From Streptomyces sp. H27-H5 (GTDB lineage Bacteria > Actinomycetota > Actinomycetes > Streptomycetales > Streptomycetaceae), in assembly GCF_026627505.1 (NCBI RefSeq), contig NZ_JAPNLK010000053.1, positions 1-64,000 on the forward strand: a DNA stretch of 64,000 bases. Direction: 5' to 3'. The notes below the pieces were generated by a model that saw nothing but the letters and a program-made list of their open reading frames with translations, did not search any database and was not told the DNA's origin. This document shows positions 8,028 to 15,985 of this stretch, piece after piece. Numbering within the stretch: position 1 is the first letter of the stretch; each line of letters begins with the position of its first letter. The translations under genes and the position numbers were made by a program.

Positions 8028-8888
8028 CTACGCGAGTCCCCGGCGGGCGACCGCCGGGGGCCGCAGCCCCTGGATCGAGCGCACCATGTCCAGGACCTGC
8101 CGTGTCTCCGCGACCTCGTGGACCCGGTAGACCTGCGCGCCCAGCCAGGCCGAGACGGCCGTCGTGGCCAGGGTGCCCAGCAGGCGCTCCTTGACCGGCT
8201 TGTCGAGGGTCTCGCCCACGAAGTCCTTGTTGGACAGGGAGACCAGCACCGGCCAGCCGGTGTCGGTCATCTCCGCCAGGCGCCGGGTGGCCTCCAGCGA
8301 GTGGCGGGTGTTCTTCCCGAAGTCGTGACCCGGATCGATCATGATCGCGTCCCGCCGGACGCCCAGCGAGGCCGCCCGTTCGGCCAGCCCCACCGTGACG
8401 CGCAGGATGTCCGCCATCACGTCCTCGTACGAGGTCCGGTGCGGGCGGGTGCGCGGCTCGACCCCGCCGGCGTGGGTGCAGACGATGCCGACGTCGTACC
8501 GGGCGGCGACCTCCGCCAGCCGGGGGTCCACCCCGCCCCACGCGTCGTTCAGCAGATCGGCGCCGGCCTCGCACACGGCCTCGCCGACCTCGTGCCGCCA
8601 GGTGTCCACGCTGATCACCACGTCCGGGTGGCGTCGCCGCACCTCGGACACGAACCCGACGGTGCGGCGGGCCTCCTCGACCGCGTCCACGTGCTCGCCC
8701 GGCCCGGCCTTGACCCCACCGATGTCGATGATCGCGGCGCCCTCGGCGACCGCCTGCTCGACCCGGTCCAACGCGGGCTCGTCGCGGAACGTCGCGCCCT
8801 GGTCGTAGAAGGAGTCCGGAGTCCGGTTCACGATGGCCATGATCACCGGCTCGTCGGTGTCGAACTCGCGCCTGCCCAGTCGCAGCAT
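8028..8888 (-). CDS. folP2: Dihydropteroate synthase-like paralogue (FolP2 type)
   Basis: This is a TIM-barrel protein of 286 residues of the dihydropteroate synthase family. It keeps IVNRTPDSF, DIGG, VISVDTWRHEV, LLNDAWGG and IDPGHDFGKNT. It departs from true DHPS in several substrate loops: the usual ESTRPG is VKAGPG, the MHM-type strand is CTHAGGVEP, and the p-aminobenzoate loop SRKxF is SNKDF. These are the features of mycobacterial FolP2, which is reported not to supply DHPS activity. It probably binds a pterin-like or other phosphorylated ligand rather than making dihydropteroate. AAGGAGGAAA precedes the ATG at 8888. It diverges from the DivIVA-domain gene. Confidence 0.85.
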   Translation of the reverse strand: MLRLGRREFDTDEPVIMAIVNRTPDSFYDQGATFRDEPALDRVEQAVAEGAAIIDIGGVKAGPGEHVDAVEEARRTVGFVSEVRRRHPDVVISVDTWRHEVGEAVCEAGADLLNDAWGGVDPRLAEVAARYDVGIVCTHAGGVEPRTRPHRTSYEDVMADILRVTVGLAERAASLGVRRDAIMIDPGHDFGKNTRHSLEATRRLAEMTDTGWPVLVSLSNKDFVGETLDKPVKERLLGTLATTAVSAWLGAQVYRVHEVAETRQVLDMVRSIQGLRPPAVARRGLA

Positions 8889-8970
8889 CCCGCTCTTTCC
8901 TCCTTCGGCGACCCTCTCGCCTCGTCTGTGACCTTAACCTGGTGCCCGGAAGCCTCTCAGGGAGATGATC

Positions 8971-9324
8971 GTGTTCTGGTTCTTGCTGATCGCGCTGGTC
9001 GTGGTCGTCGCCGCGGTCACCCTCGCGGTCGTCGGTGGAGGTGCCGAGGCGGTCCTGCCCGAGGCCGAGCCGGACCGGGTGGCCGACGGGCTGCCCGAGG
9101 CCCGCCCCGTCGCCCGGACGGACATCGACGCGCTCCGCCTGCCCGTCGCCCCGCGCGGCTACCGGATGGCCGAGGTCGACGACGTACTGGACCGGCTGGG
9201 AGCCGAGCTGGCGGAGCGCGACGCGCGGATCGCGGAACTCACGGCGCGGCTCGCGGCCGCGCCCGAGGACGCCGCGCCCCCCGCCGAGGCGGGCCGGGTG
9301 GACCTCGGCAAGGACGGCCGATGA
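8971..9324 (+). CDS. Small membrane protein with DivIVA domain
   Basis: The protein has 117 residues. An N-terminal membrane helix (MFWFLLIALVVVVAAVTLAVVGG) is followed by an acidic linker and a DivIVA-type motif (RLPVAPRGYRMAEVDDVLDRL, about 58-78). A short coiled coil follows (LGAELAERDARIAELTARLA). Such proteins often bind curved membrane or act in cell-envelope localisation. GTG at 8971 is preferred because AGGGAG lies six bases upstream; the ATG at 8965 is only one base from that site. It overlaps the next gene by four bases (ATGA), so it is translationally coupled to tag. The mycobacterial orthologue lies at the same place beside tag. Confidence 0.82.
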   Translation: MFWFLLIALVVVVAAVTLAVVGGGAEAVLPEAEPDRVADGLPEARPVARTDIDALRLPVAPRGYRMAEVDDVLDRLGAELAERDARIAELTARLAAAPEDAAPPAEAGRVDLGKDGR

Positions 9325-9902
9325 CGGGCTCCGCGGTCATCGGCCCCGACGGCGACCCGCGCTGTCCGTGGGCCGTGTCCACCGAGGACTACCTCGACTA
9401 CCACGACACGGAATGGGGCCGCCCGGTCCACGGGGACGACGCGCTGTACGAGCGGCTGTGCCTGGAGGCGTTCCAGTCGGGCCTGTCCTGGATCACGATC
9501 CTGCGGCGGCGCGAGGGCTTCCGGAAGGCGTTCGCGGACTTCGAGATCGCGGCCGTGGCACGGTTCGACGAGAGCGACGCGGCACGGTTGCTGCTGGACG
9601 AGGGCATCATCCGCAACCGGCTGAAGATCGAGGCCACGCTGGCGAACGCGCGGGTCCTGGCGGGCTGGAAGGAAGGGCGGCTGGACGAGCTGATCTGGTC
9701 CCACGCCCCGAAGCGGCCGGGTCGGGCGCCGAGGACCGTCGCCGACGTCCCGGCGATCACCGACGAGTCCACGGCCCTCGCGAAGGAACTCAAGAAGGCC
9801 GGCATCCGCTTCGTCGGCCCGACCACCGCCTACGCCCTGATGCAGGCCTGCGGTCTGGTCAACGACCACCTCGCCGACTGCGTCTCCCGCGACGGACCCT
9901 GA
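9321..9902 (+). CDS. tag: DNA-3-methyladenine glycosylase I
   Basis: This helix-hairpin-helix-like base-excision glycosylase has 193 residues and removes 3-methyladenine from DNA. The hallmark N-terminus is present: RCPWAV (zinc cysteine), YLDYHDTEWGRPVHGDDALYERLCLEAFQSGLSW (catalytic Glu and base pocket). Downstream segments are IIRNRLKIEATLANARV and FVGPTTAYALMQACGLVNDH, with the C-terminal zinc ligands His and Cys in NDHLADC. The length matches the family. The ATG overlaps the stop of the DivIVA gene by four bases. Confidence 0.94.
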   Translation: MTGSAVIGPDGDPRCPWAVSTEDYLDYHDTEWGRPVHGDDALYERLCLEAFQSGLSWITILRRREGFRKAFADFEIAAVARFDESDAARLLLDEGIIRNRLKIEATLANARVLAGWKEGRLDELIWSHAPKRPGRAPRTVADVPAITDESTALAKELKKAGIRFVGPTTAYALMQACGLVNDHLADCVSRDGP

Positions 9903-9907
9903 CCGCA

Positions 9908-9945
9908 CCCCGGCCGCCGACGCGCCGACGCGCCGGCGGCCGGGG
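9908..9945 (+). terminator. Terminator after tag
   Basis: A 12-bp stem (CCCCGGCCGCCG at 9908-9919 and its complement at 9934-9945) encloses a 14-base loop immediately after the tag stop codon. Confidence 0.65.
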
Positions 9946-9957
9946 CGCGGTGCGTGC

Positions 9958-9988
9958 CTGATCGGCCGACCGCCGGTCGGCCGATCAG
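9958..9988 (-). terminator. Hairpin at the end of the enoyl-CoA hydratase gene
   Basis: CTGATCGGCCGACCG (9958-9972) pairs with 9974-9988. The stem includes the stop codon of the minus-strand gene (9985-9987). It probably ends the enoyl-CoA hydratase transcript. Confidence 0.55.
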
Positions 9989-10788
9989 CGACCCAGGTAC
10001 TTCGGGGTCTCCTTCGCCAGGAACGCCCGCACCGCGATCCCGTGGTCCTCGGACGCCCCGGCACGCGTCTGGAGCTCGTCCTCGCGGGTGAGGGCCTCGG
10101 AGAGGCCGTGGGAGGCCCCGTACGCCAGGGACTCCTTGAGGGCCGCGTAGGCCACCGTGGGACCCGCCGCGAGGGCGCGGGCCACGGACTCGGCCTCGGC
10201 GGCCAGCGACTCGGACGGCACCAGGCGGTTCGCGATGCCCAGCTCGAACGCCTCCTTCGCCTTCACGGACCGCGGGAAGAGCAGCAGGTCACAGGCGCGC
10301 GAGGCGCCGATCAGGCGCGGCAGGGTCCAGGACACGCCCGAGTCGGCGGTCAGCGCGACCCCCGCGAACGAGGTGTTGAACGACGCCGTGTCGGCCACCA
10401 CCCGGAAGTCGGCCGCCAGCGCGAAACCGAAGCCGGCCCCGGCGGCGACACCGTTGACGCCCGCGACCACCGGCTTCGGCATCCGCGTGAGCGCCCGCAC
10501 GATGGGGTTGTAGTGCTCCGCGACCGTGCTCATCGTCAGCGACGAACCGGTCTCGCGGTCGGCGGCCAGGTTCCCGATGTGCTCCTTGAGGTCCTGACCG
10601 ACGCAGAAGGCCCGGTCGCCGGCCGCGGTCAGCAGGACCGCCCGTACCGCCGTGTCCGAGCCGGCCTCCTCGACCGCGTCGCGCAGGGCGACCTTGGTCT
10701 CGGTGTTCATGGCGTTCATCGCGTCGGGCCGGTTGATCGTGATGGTCGCGAGTCCGTCGGTCACTTCGTAGAGCACGCTGTCGGCCAT
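9985..10788 (-). CDS. Enoyl-CoA hydratase/isomerase family protein
   Basis: This is a crotonase-fold protein of 267 residues. The CoA and oxyanion motifs are AFCVGQDLKEH (about 60-70) and NGVAAGAGFGFALAADFRV (about 108-126). The catalytic region keeps an aspartate (ALTADSGVSWTLPRL) where classic hydratases have Glu, so it may be an isomerase or a different crotonase, for example of the PaaG type, rather than a beta-oxidation hydratase. ATG at 10788 follows GGGGGAC. Its upstream region carries the palindrome TACCGGCCGGTA. The likely role is acyl-CoA catabolism; substrate unknown. Confidence 0.85.
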   Translation of the reverse strand: MADSVLYEVTDGLATITINRPDAMNAMNTETKVALRDAVEEAGSDTAVRAVLLTAAGDRAFCVGQDLKEHIGNLAADRETGSSLTMSTVAEHYNPIVRALTRMPKPVVAGVNGVAAGAGFGFALAADFRVVADTASFNTSFAGVALTADSGVSWTLPRLIGASRACDLLLFPRSVKAKEAFELGIANRLVPSESLAAEAESVARALAAGPTVAYAALKESLAYGASHGLSEALTREDELQTRAGASEDHGIAVRAFLAKETPKYLGR

Positions 10789-10819
10789 GGCGGGGGTCCC
10801 CCTTCGTCGCGGGTTTGGC

Positions 10820-10831
10820 TACCGGCCGGTA
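10820..10831. promoter_or_regulatory. Palindrome upstream of the enoyl-CoA hydratase gene
   Basis: TACCGGCCGGTA is a perfect 12-base palindrome 31 bases before the start codon, followed by a further CGGTCGGT half-site-like segment. Operators rich in ACCGG/CCGGT are common for TetR-type regulators of acyl-CoA genes. The regulator is not identified. Confidence 0.35.
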
Positions 10832-11118
10832 TCGGTCGGTGCAAGGGCCAGCATGGCGGACCCGAACCCGGCCGGGCATGTGATGTGCGTCAATAAAGCC
10901 GACGGCTCTTGCCGGGGCAGCGGCGAAGTATCGCAGGCGGGTCCCCGAAATGAGTGGTTTTGGTCAAGCGCGTTGCAGAAGCGTTCCCGACCGATGTTGG
11001 TCATCGGGTCCTGACATGCGGGATAATGGCCGGGAAGCAATGTGTTCGATGCCGGGTATTAGGCGCCTGAATGGGGCCGTCGGCTGACGATGAGCTGGTT
11101 TCAGGAAGGGGAACGAGC
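10832..11118. other. Intergenic stretch with a candidate DUF3117 promoter
   Basis: Apart from the palindrome just upstream, these 287 bases contain no convincing gene. A candidate promoter for the downstream gene is TTGGTC (10997-11002), 19 bases, GATAAT (11022-11027), which would give a 5' leader of about 85 bases. No hairpin or leader ORF is evident. Confidence 0.4.
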
Positions 11119-11286
11119 ATGGCGGCCATGAAGCCGCGGACGGGCGACGGCCCGCTCGAGGTCACCAAGGAGGGGCGGGGCATCGTCATGCGCGTACCGC
11201 TCGAGGGCGGCGGTCGGCTCGTCGTCGAGCTGACTCCGGACGAAGCGGACGCCCTGGGTGACGCCCTGAAGAAGGTCGTCGGCTAA
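11119..11286 (+). CDS. DUF3117 protein (Rv1211 family)
   Basis: This is a 55-residue protein starting MAAMKPRTGDGPLEVTKEGR and ending LGDALKKVVG, a very strongly conserved actinobacterial family known as DUF3117. It is small and mixed alpha/beta, with no cysteines, signal peptide or membrane segment. Its function is unknown. AGGAAGGGG stands about nine bases before ATG 11119. A longer start at 11071 is unlikely. M. tuberculosis has its orthologue directly after tag; here an enoyl-CoA hydratase gene lies in between. A strong terminator follows. Confidence 0.9.
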   Translation: MAAMKPRTGDGPLEVTKEGRGIVMRVPLEGGGRLVVELTPDEADALGDALKKVVG

Positions 11287-11319
11287 CCGGTCGGCAGTAC
11301 TTTCACCATGCATTCTCTG

Positions 11320-11354
11320 CACTGCCCCGGCCGCGTCACGCGGCCGGGGCAGTG
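11320..11354 (+). terminator. Strong terminator after the DUF3117 gene
   Basis: A perfect 16-bp stem (CACTGCCCCGGCCGCG, 11320-11335, with 11339-11354) closes a three-base loop, TCA, and is followed by a T-rich TTGTTC. Confidence 0.85.
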
Positions 11355-11482
11355 TTGTTCCCGGGGCGTGGTCGCGAGGTCGCGCCGACACCGGTCCGGG
11401 GGCGCGCGCCGTGCCCGGGGCGCGCGGCGACATCCGTTCCCCCGCGGCGGCGTCGTTCCCCGCGGCGACCGGGCGCGGCGGA

Positions 11483-12145
11483 TCAGCGTCGGACCGAGCA
11501 CAGCAGGCCGTCGCCCACGGGGAGCAGCGCGGCCTCCAGGGCGGGGCTCTCACGGACGGTGCGCAGCAGTTCGCGGACCCGGAGCACCTCCACGGGCTGG
11601 GCCGCGGAGTCGACCGTGCGGCCGTCCGAGAAGACCCCCTCGAAGCACACCAGCCCGCCGGGCCGCAGCAGCCGCAACGATTCCGCGAGGTAGTCCAGGG
11701 ACTCGGAGGGGTCCCCGTCGCAGAAGACCAGGTCGTACCCGCCGTCGGCGAGCCGCGGCAGTACGTCCAGCGCGCGGCCGGGGATGAAGCGGGCCCGGTT
11801 GCCCGCGAAGCCGGCGGCGCGGAACGCCTGGCGGGCGAAGGCCTGTCGGTCGGCCTCGGGATCCACGGTGGTCAGCACCCCGTCGGGGCGCATCCCGTGG
11901 AGGAGGTGGATGCCGGAGACGCCGGTGCCGGTGCCGATCTCGGCGACCGCCTTGGCGTCCGCGGTGGCGGCCAGCAGACGCAGCGCTGCCCCGGTTCCGG
12001 GGGAGACCGAACGCAGTCCCGCCTCCCTGGACCGGTCGCGGGCCCATCGCAGAGCGTCGTCCTCGGCGACAAACGCGTCGGCGAACGCCCAGCTCGTCTG
12101 CCGGTTGCCGCTAATGACCCTCTCCTGTCCCCATAGTTGGCGCAA
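11483..12145 (-). CDS. O-methyltransferase (Rv1220c type)
   Basis: This class I SAM-dependent methyltransferase has about 220 residues and belongs to the catechol/caffeoyl-CoA O-methyltransferase superfamily. Visible motifs are the SAM-binding EIGTGTGVSGIHLL, the acidic strand TTVDPEADRQ, and DLVFCDGDPS, followed by LLRPGGLVCFEGVF. The start is uncertain. No ATG or GTG lies in the right place; TTG at 12145 gives LRQLWGQERVISGNRQTSWAFADAF and is used here. Methylation substrate is unknown. The gene is divergent from sigE, as in mycobacteria (Rv1220c-Rv1221). Confidence 0.85.
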   Translation of the reverse strand: MRQLWGQERVISGNRQTSWAFADAFVAEDDALRWARDRSREAGLRSVSPGTGAALRLLAATADAKAVAEIGTGTGVSGIHLLHGMRPDGVLTTVDPEADRQAFARQAFRAAGFAGNRARFIPGRALDVLPRLADGGYDLVFCDGDPSESLDYLAESLRLLRPGGLVCFEGVFSDGRTVDSAAQPVEVLRVRELLRTVRESPALEAALLPVGDGLLCSVRR

Positions 12146-12168
12146 CGGTGACTGTATCCGTTGACGTC

Positions 12169-12195
12169 GGGAACCCGCAGATGGGACCGGGCGTT
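12169..12195 (+). promoter_or_regulatory. Candidate ECF (SigE-like) promoter
   Basis: GGGAAC (12169-12174) and CGTT (12192-12195) are separated by 17 bases, which fits the GGAAC-N16/17-CGTT pattern of SigE/SigH-class ECF sigma factors. It lies about 140 bases before the sigma factor start and would allow autoregulation. Confidence 0.5.
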
Positions 12196-12334
12196 GAAAG
12201 AGGTGTGCGCGGGACGGACGTCGGAGGTCGGCGAACACCCGTGGACGAGACGGCGAGCGGGGGCGTCGGAAGGCCCGCGACCCGTGCAAAGTTACTGCAA
12301 AGATCTTTATCCGGAGCTGACGGGAGGGGTGGCT

Positions 12335-13114
12335 ATGGTAGGGACTCCACTGGACACCACCAGAGCCGACAGGGGAGGTGCGGCTGCGCCTGTGGATCGT
12401 GGGGGCGTGCTCAGACGCCTCTTCTGGTCGGCCGGCGAGCCGAAATCCGTGACCGACATTGCTGACCGCTTCCACACCGCCGCATCCGCTACCACCGCGA
12501 CCTTTGCCGCCGATGCGGGCTCGCAGGCGTGGACCCCTCCCTCGTGGGAGGAGATCGTCAGCACGCACAGTGCGCGGGTCTACCGTCTCGCCTACCGCCT
12601 GACGGGCAACCAGCACGACGCCGAGGATCTGACGCAGGAAGTCTTCGTCCGCGTCTTCCGCTCGCTGTCCACGTACACGCCCGGCACGTTCGAGGGCTGG
12701 CTGCACCGCATCACGACGAACCTCTTCCTGGACATGGTGCGCCGCAAGCAGCGGATCCGCTTCGACGCGCTCGGTGATGACGCCGCCGAGCGGCTGCCCA
12801 GCCGTGAGCCGTCCCCCCAGCAGGTGCTGCACGACACGCACTTCGACGCGGACGTGCAGCAGGCGCTGGACACCCTCGCCCCCGAGTTCCGCGCGGCCGT
12901 GGTGCTGTGTGACATCGAGGGCCTGTCGTACGAGGAGATCGCCGCCACGCTCGGCGTGAAGCTCGGCACCGTGCGCAGCCGCATCCACCGCGGCCGCTCC
13001 CACCTGCGCAAGGCGCTCAAGCACCGGTCTCCCGAGGCCCGTGCGGAGCAGCGCGCGCTGGCCGGGGTGGCGGTGGGTGCGCCGGGTGCCGGGGGAGAGG
13101 GCGGAGCCGAGTGA
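12335..13114 (+). CDS. sigE: ECF RNA polymerase sigma factor, SigE class
   Basis: This sigma-70 family ECF factor has 259 residues. An actinobacterial N-terminal extension of about 70 residues precedes region 2 (YRLAYRLTGNQHDAEDLTQEVFVRVFRSL ... GWLHRITTNLFLDMVRRKQR). Region 4 contains the helix-turn-helix LSYEEIAATLGVKLGTVRSRIHRGRSHLRKAL. ATG 12335 is favoured by GGAGGGG six bases upstream. The gene order O-methyltransferase, sigma, zinc anti-sigma, HtrA, TatB is that of M. tuberculosis sigE, so a role in envelope stress is inferred. The symbol follows the mycobacterial orthologue; S. coelicolor uses sigE for a different ECF factor. The gene overlaps the anti-sigma gene by four bases. Confidence 0.88.
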   Translation: MVGTPLDTTRADRGGAAAPVDRGGVLRRLFWSAGEPKSVTDIADRFHTAASATTATFAADAGSQAWTPPSWEEIVSTHSARVYRLAYRLTGNQHDAEDLTQEVFVRVFRSLSTYTPGTFEGWLHRITTNLFLDMVRRKQRIRFDALGDDAAERLPSREPSPQQVLHDTHFDADVQQALDTLAPEFRAAVVLCDIEGLSYEEIAATLGVKLGTVRSRIHRGRSHLRKALKHRSPEARAEQRALAGVAVGAPGAGGEGGAE

Positions 13115-13716
13115 CCGGAGCCCGACCGTCCCCCGCCGAACTACATCTGGGCGACCGTCTCGCCGCCCTCGTGGACGGCGAGTTGAGCCATGACGTGCGC
13201 GAGCGGGTGCTCGCCCACCTGGCCACCTGCCCCAAGTGCAAGGCCGAGGCCGACGCGCAGCGTCGGGTGAAGAGCATGTTCGTGGAGAGCGCGCCCCCGC
13301 CGCTGTCCGCGGGACTGCTGGCCCGCCTCCAAGGCCTGCCGGGTGGCAATCCCGACGGCCCGCCGCCGCCCTCCGGCCCGCCGGGCGCCGACCCGTTGTC
13401 CTCCTTCGGGTACGCCGCACCGGCGCCTTCGCGCGAGGGTTTCCGGATCCATGAGATGGGGCGACCCAGACGTCGCTTCGCGTTCGTCGCCGCGGGAGCC
13501 GTGTCGTTGGCCGCGATCGCGCTCGGCGGGTCGCTGCCGCTGGACGCCGTCGAGCCGAACGCCCGGGGAGACGCGCCCGCCACCCGGCCCGGGCCGTACG
13601 CGCCGTTGACCGACGCCGTGGTCCGTGACCGGCTGCCCAGCCCCGGCGGCCTGCCCACGCTGACCTCGCCCGGCCCCACCGTGTCGGCCCGCCCGGCGGT
13701 CTCGCTGTCCCGGTGA
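13111..13716 (+). CDS. Zinc-binding anti-sigma factor, membrane anchored
   Basis: The protein has 201 residues. An N-terminal anti-sigma domain contains HxxxCxxC (H36, C40, C43) plus H12 or H27, the ZAS zinc motif that binds ECF sigma factors and can be redox sensitive. A proline-rich linker follows. One membrane-spanning segment lies near 124-145 (FAFVAAGAVSLAAIALGGSLPL), with a short extracytoplasmic tail. The GTG start overlaps the sigma gene stop (GTGA), giving tight coupling. It is the positional counterpart of RseA of M. tuberculosis. Confidence 0.87.
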   Translation: MTGARPSPAELHLGDRLAALVDGELSHDVRERVLAHLATCPKCKAEADAQRRVKSMFVESAPPPLSAGLLARLQGLPGGNPDGPPPPSGPPGADPLSSFGYAAPAPSREGFRIHEMGRPRRRFAFVAAGAVSLAAIALGGSLPLDAVEPNARGDAPATRPGPYAPLTDAVVRDRLPSPGGLPTLTSPGPTVSARPAVSLSR

Positions 13717-13719
13717 CGA

Positions 13720-13766
13720 CCCCCGCCCCGTGCCCCGTCGTTCGCGTCGCGGGTTCGGGGGCGGGG
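13720..13766 (+). terminator. Weak long-loop hairpin between anti-sigma gene and htrA
   Basis: CCCCCGCCCC (13720-13729) can pair with GGGGGCGGGG (13757-13766) across a 27-base loop. It may be a partial terminator or an RNA-stability element. No T tract follows. Confidence 0.35.
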
Positions 13767-13845
13767 CTCCCCCCGATGGCCGGACCTGGTTGAATCGGCG
13801 GCAGATGCGCCGCCCGGCGGTGCGACAGGTACGCGGGGAGCGCGC

Positions 13846-15306
13846 ATGTCCGACAGCCAGCAGACCGATGCGTCGCGGGCGCCACAGTGGTGGAGCCGGC
13901 CCGACGGCCCTGCGAAGGCGCGTCCGGCGGAGGTGCCCCCGCAGCGCTCGGACCCGGAACACGGGGCCCTGCCCCACCCGGACGCCGCTCCCGATCATGA
14001 CGCCGCTGCGGACGCGACCGCCGCTCCGTACGCGAAAGCCGCTCCGGACCCGGACACCGCGACCGTGATCGGTGCCGAGGCCGGTCCCGAGGTCGATCCC
14101 TTCGGCGAGGCCGATCCCGACGCGGGCCCCGAAGCCGCGCCGCGGTACGACCCCTGGGCCGCCCGGCCGCTGCACGTGGTGGACCGGGGTCCGGAGCCGC
14201 GCGGGTTCCGGATGTGGCAGGTGGTGGCCCTCGCGGTCGGCGTCGCCCTCCTCGCCGGCGGCGTCGGCGGCTACCTGGGCGTCCTCGCGGAGCGCCGCAG
14301 CAGCATCCGCCTCGAACTCCCGCAGGCCGCCGTCGACTCCAAGGGGCGGGCCCCCGACAGCGTCGCCGGGATCGCCGCCTCGGCGCTGCCCGGTGTGGTC
14401 ACCCTCCACGTCAGCGGCGGCGGGGGCAGCGGCACGGGCACGGGCTTCGTGCTCGACCCGCAGGGACACATCCTCACCAACAACCACGTCGTCGCGGACG
14501 CCAAGGACATAACGGTCACCTTCAGTACCGGGGAGAGCGTGCCCGCCCAACTCGTCGGCCGGGACGGCGGCTACGACCTGGCCGTGGTCAAGGTCGACGG
14601 GGTGCGGGGCCTGCGGCCCCTGGCCCTCGGGAACTCCGAGAACGTCAAGGTCGGCGACCCGGTGGTGGCCATCGGAGCCCCCTTCGACCTCTCCAACACC
14701 GTCACCGCGGGCATCATCAGCGCCACCGGCCGCCCCATCACCGCGGGGGGCGACAAGGGCGACGGCAGCGACATCAGCTACGTCGACGCCCTCCAGACCG
14801 ACGCACCCATCAACCCCGGCAACTCCGGCGGCCCGCTCCTGGACGCCCGCGCCCACGTCATCGGCATCAACAGCGCCATCCGGGGCGCCGACAAGAGCGC
14901 GGACGGCGACGAGGACGACCGCCAGAGCGGCAGCATCGGCCTCGGCTTCGCCATCCCCGTGAACCAGGGCAAGCGGGTCGCGGAGGAACTCATCAGCACC
15001 GGGCACGCCACCCATCCGGTCATCGGAGTCACCCTCGACATGCAGTACAAGGGCGACGGAGCCCGTGTCGGGACCAAGGCCGGGGACGGCAAGCCCTCGG
15101 TCGTCGCCGACGGGCCGGGAGCCCGCGCCGGGATCAAGGCGGGCGACGTGATCACCAAGGTGGACGGGCAGCGGGTGCACGGCGGGGACGAGCTGATCAT
15201 CAAGATCCGGGCCCACCGGCCGGGGGATTCGCTGAACCTGACCGTGCTGCGCGACGGCAGGGAGCGCACGCTGGACGTGGTGCTGGGTTCGGCCGACGGC
15301 TCGTGA
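13846..15306 (+). CDS. htrA: HtrA-family serine protease with PDZ domain
   Basis: This is a trypsin-like S1C protease of 486 residues. A proline/alanine-rich cytoplasmic segment with DAAPD-like repeats (about 1-115) is followed by one membrane helix (VVALAVGVALLAGGVGGYLGVL). The protease domain shows the catalytic triad: His in ILTNNHVVAD, Asp in YDLAVVKV, Ser in INPGNSGGPLL. A PDZ domain follows (GPGARAGIKAGDVITKVDGQRV). It would degrade or refold damaged exported proteins. ATG 13846 has GGGGAG upstream. The stop codon lies inside a perfect 20-base tandem duplication (15297-15336). It follows the sigma/anti-sigma pair, as in mycobacteria. Confidence 0.92.
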   Translation: MSDSQQTDASRAPQWWSRPDGPAKARPAEVPPQRSDPEHGALPHPDAAPDHDAAADATAAPYAKAAPDPDTATVIGAEAGPEVDPFGEADPDAGPEAAPRYDPWAARPLHVVDRGPEPRGFRMWQVVALAVGVALLAGGVGGYLGVLAERRSSIRLELPQAAVDSKGRAPDSVAGIAASALPGVVTLHVSGGGGSGTGTGFVLDPQGHILTNNHVVADAKDITVTFSTGESVPAQLVGRDGGYDLAVVKVDGVRGLRPLALGNSENVKVGDPVVAIGAPFDLSNTVTAGIISATGRPITAGGDKGDGSDISYVDALQTDAPINPGNSGGPLLDARAHVIGINSAIRGADKSADGDEDDRQSGSIGLGFAIPVNQGKRVAEELISTGHATHPVIGVTLDMQYKGDGARVGTKAGDGKPSVVADGPGARAGIKAGDVITKVDGQRVHGGDELIIKIRAHRPGDSLNLTVLRDGRERTLDVVLGSADGS

Positions 15307-15336
15307 CACCGGGAGCCGGCTCGTGACACCGGGAGC
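15297..15336. repeat. Perfect 20-bp tandem duplication at the htrA stop codon
   Basis: The 20-base unit CGGCTCGTGACACCGGGAGC occurs twice in a row (15297-15316 and 15317-15336). The first copy contains the htrA TGA. If one copy were lost, the protein would still end at the same residues. Confidence 0.9.
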
Positions 15337-15465
15337 GCGCCCGACGCCCCCCCGGCGCCGGACGGCGACGAAAGTGGTACCCGTGCGGTACGGGCGTATG
15401 GGTCCCGAGGCATCGCCGGGTACCGTTGTCCTGGCCCGACGTGAAGAGAGCCGAGGAGCGGCAAG

Positions 15466-15915
15466 GTGTTCAACGACATAGGCGCACTCGAACTGGTCAC
15501 GATCGTCGTGCTGGCCATTCTCGTGTTCGGCCCGGACAAACTGCCGAAGATGATCCAGGACGTGACCGGGGTGATCCGCAAGATCCGGTCGTTCTCGGAC
15601 AGTGCCAAACAGGACATCCGCTCCGAACTGGGTCCGGAGTTCAAGGACTTCGAGTTCGAGGACCTCAATCCCAAGACGTTCATCCGCAAGCAGCTGACGG
15701 AGAACGAGGACCTCAAGGACATCCGCAGCAGTTTCGACCTCCGCAAGGAGCTCAACGACGTCACCGACGCCGTGAACGGCAAGGAGCCCGCCGCGCCCGC
15801 GACCCCGTCCGCGGCCGCCGCCGCGCCCGCCGCGAGCACCGGACCCGACCTGCTGAAGAAGCCCGCCGCCCCGTCCCCCGAGCAGCGCACTCCCTTCGAC
15901 GCCGACGCCACCTGA
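15466..15915 (+). CDS. tatB: Sec-independent (Tat) translocase subunit TatB
   Basis: The protein has 149 residues. The N-terminus MFNDIGALELVTIVVLAILVFGPDKLPKM has the short membrane helix, FGP hinge and start of the amphipathic helix that define TatA/TatB. The Glu in the GALEL region and the long charged C-terminal helix (to about 105) indicate TatB rather than TatA. It recruits twin-arginine substrates to TatC. The tail is Ala/Pro-rich. GTG 15466 has GAGGAG upstream. It follows htrA as in the mycobacterial sigE region. Confidence 0.92.
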   Translation: MFNDIGALELVTIVVLAILVFGPDKLPKMIQDVTGVIRKIRSFSDSAKQDIRSELGPEFKDFEFEDLNPKTFIRKQLTENEDLKDIRSSFDLRKELNDVTDAVNGKEPAAPATPSAAAAAPAASTGPDLLKKPAAPSPEQRTPFDADAT

Positions 15916-15985
15916 GCCGCCGCCTGCCCTGCGATCCGGAGTCGGATGGCTATCCTCCATCTGTCCGTCCGGACGCAGGACGCCC

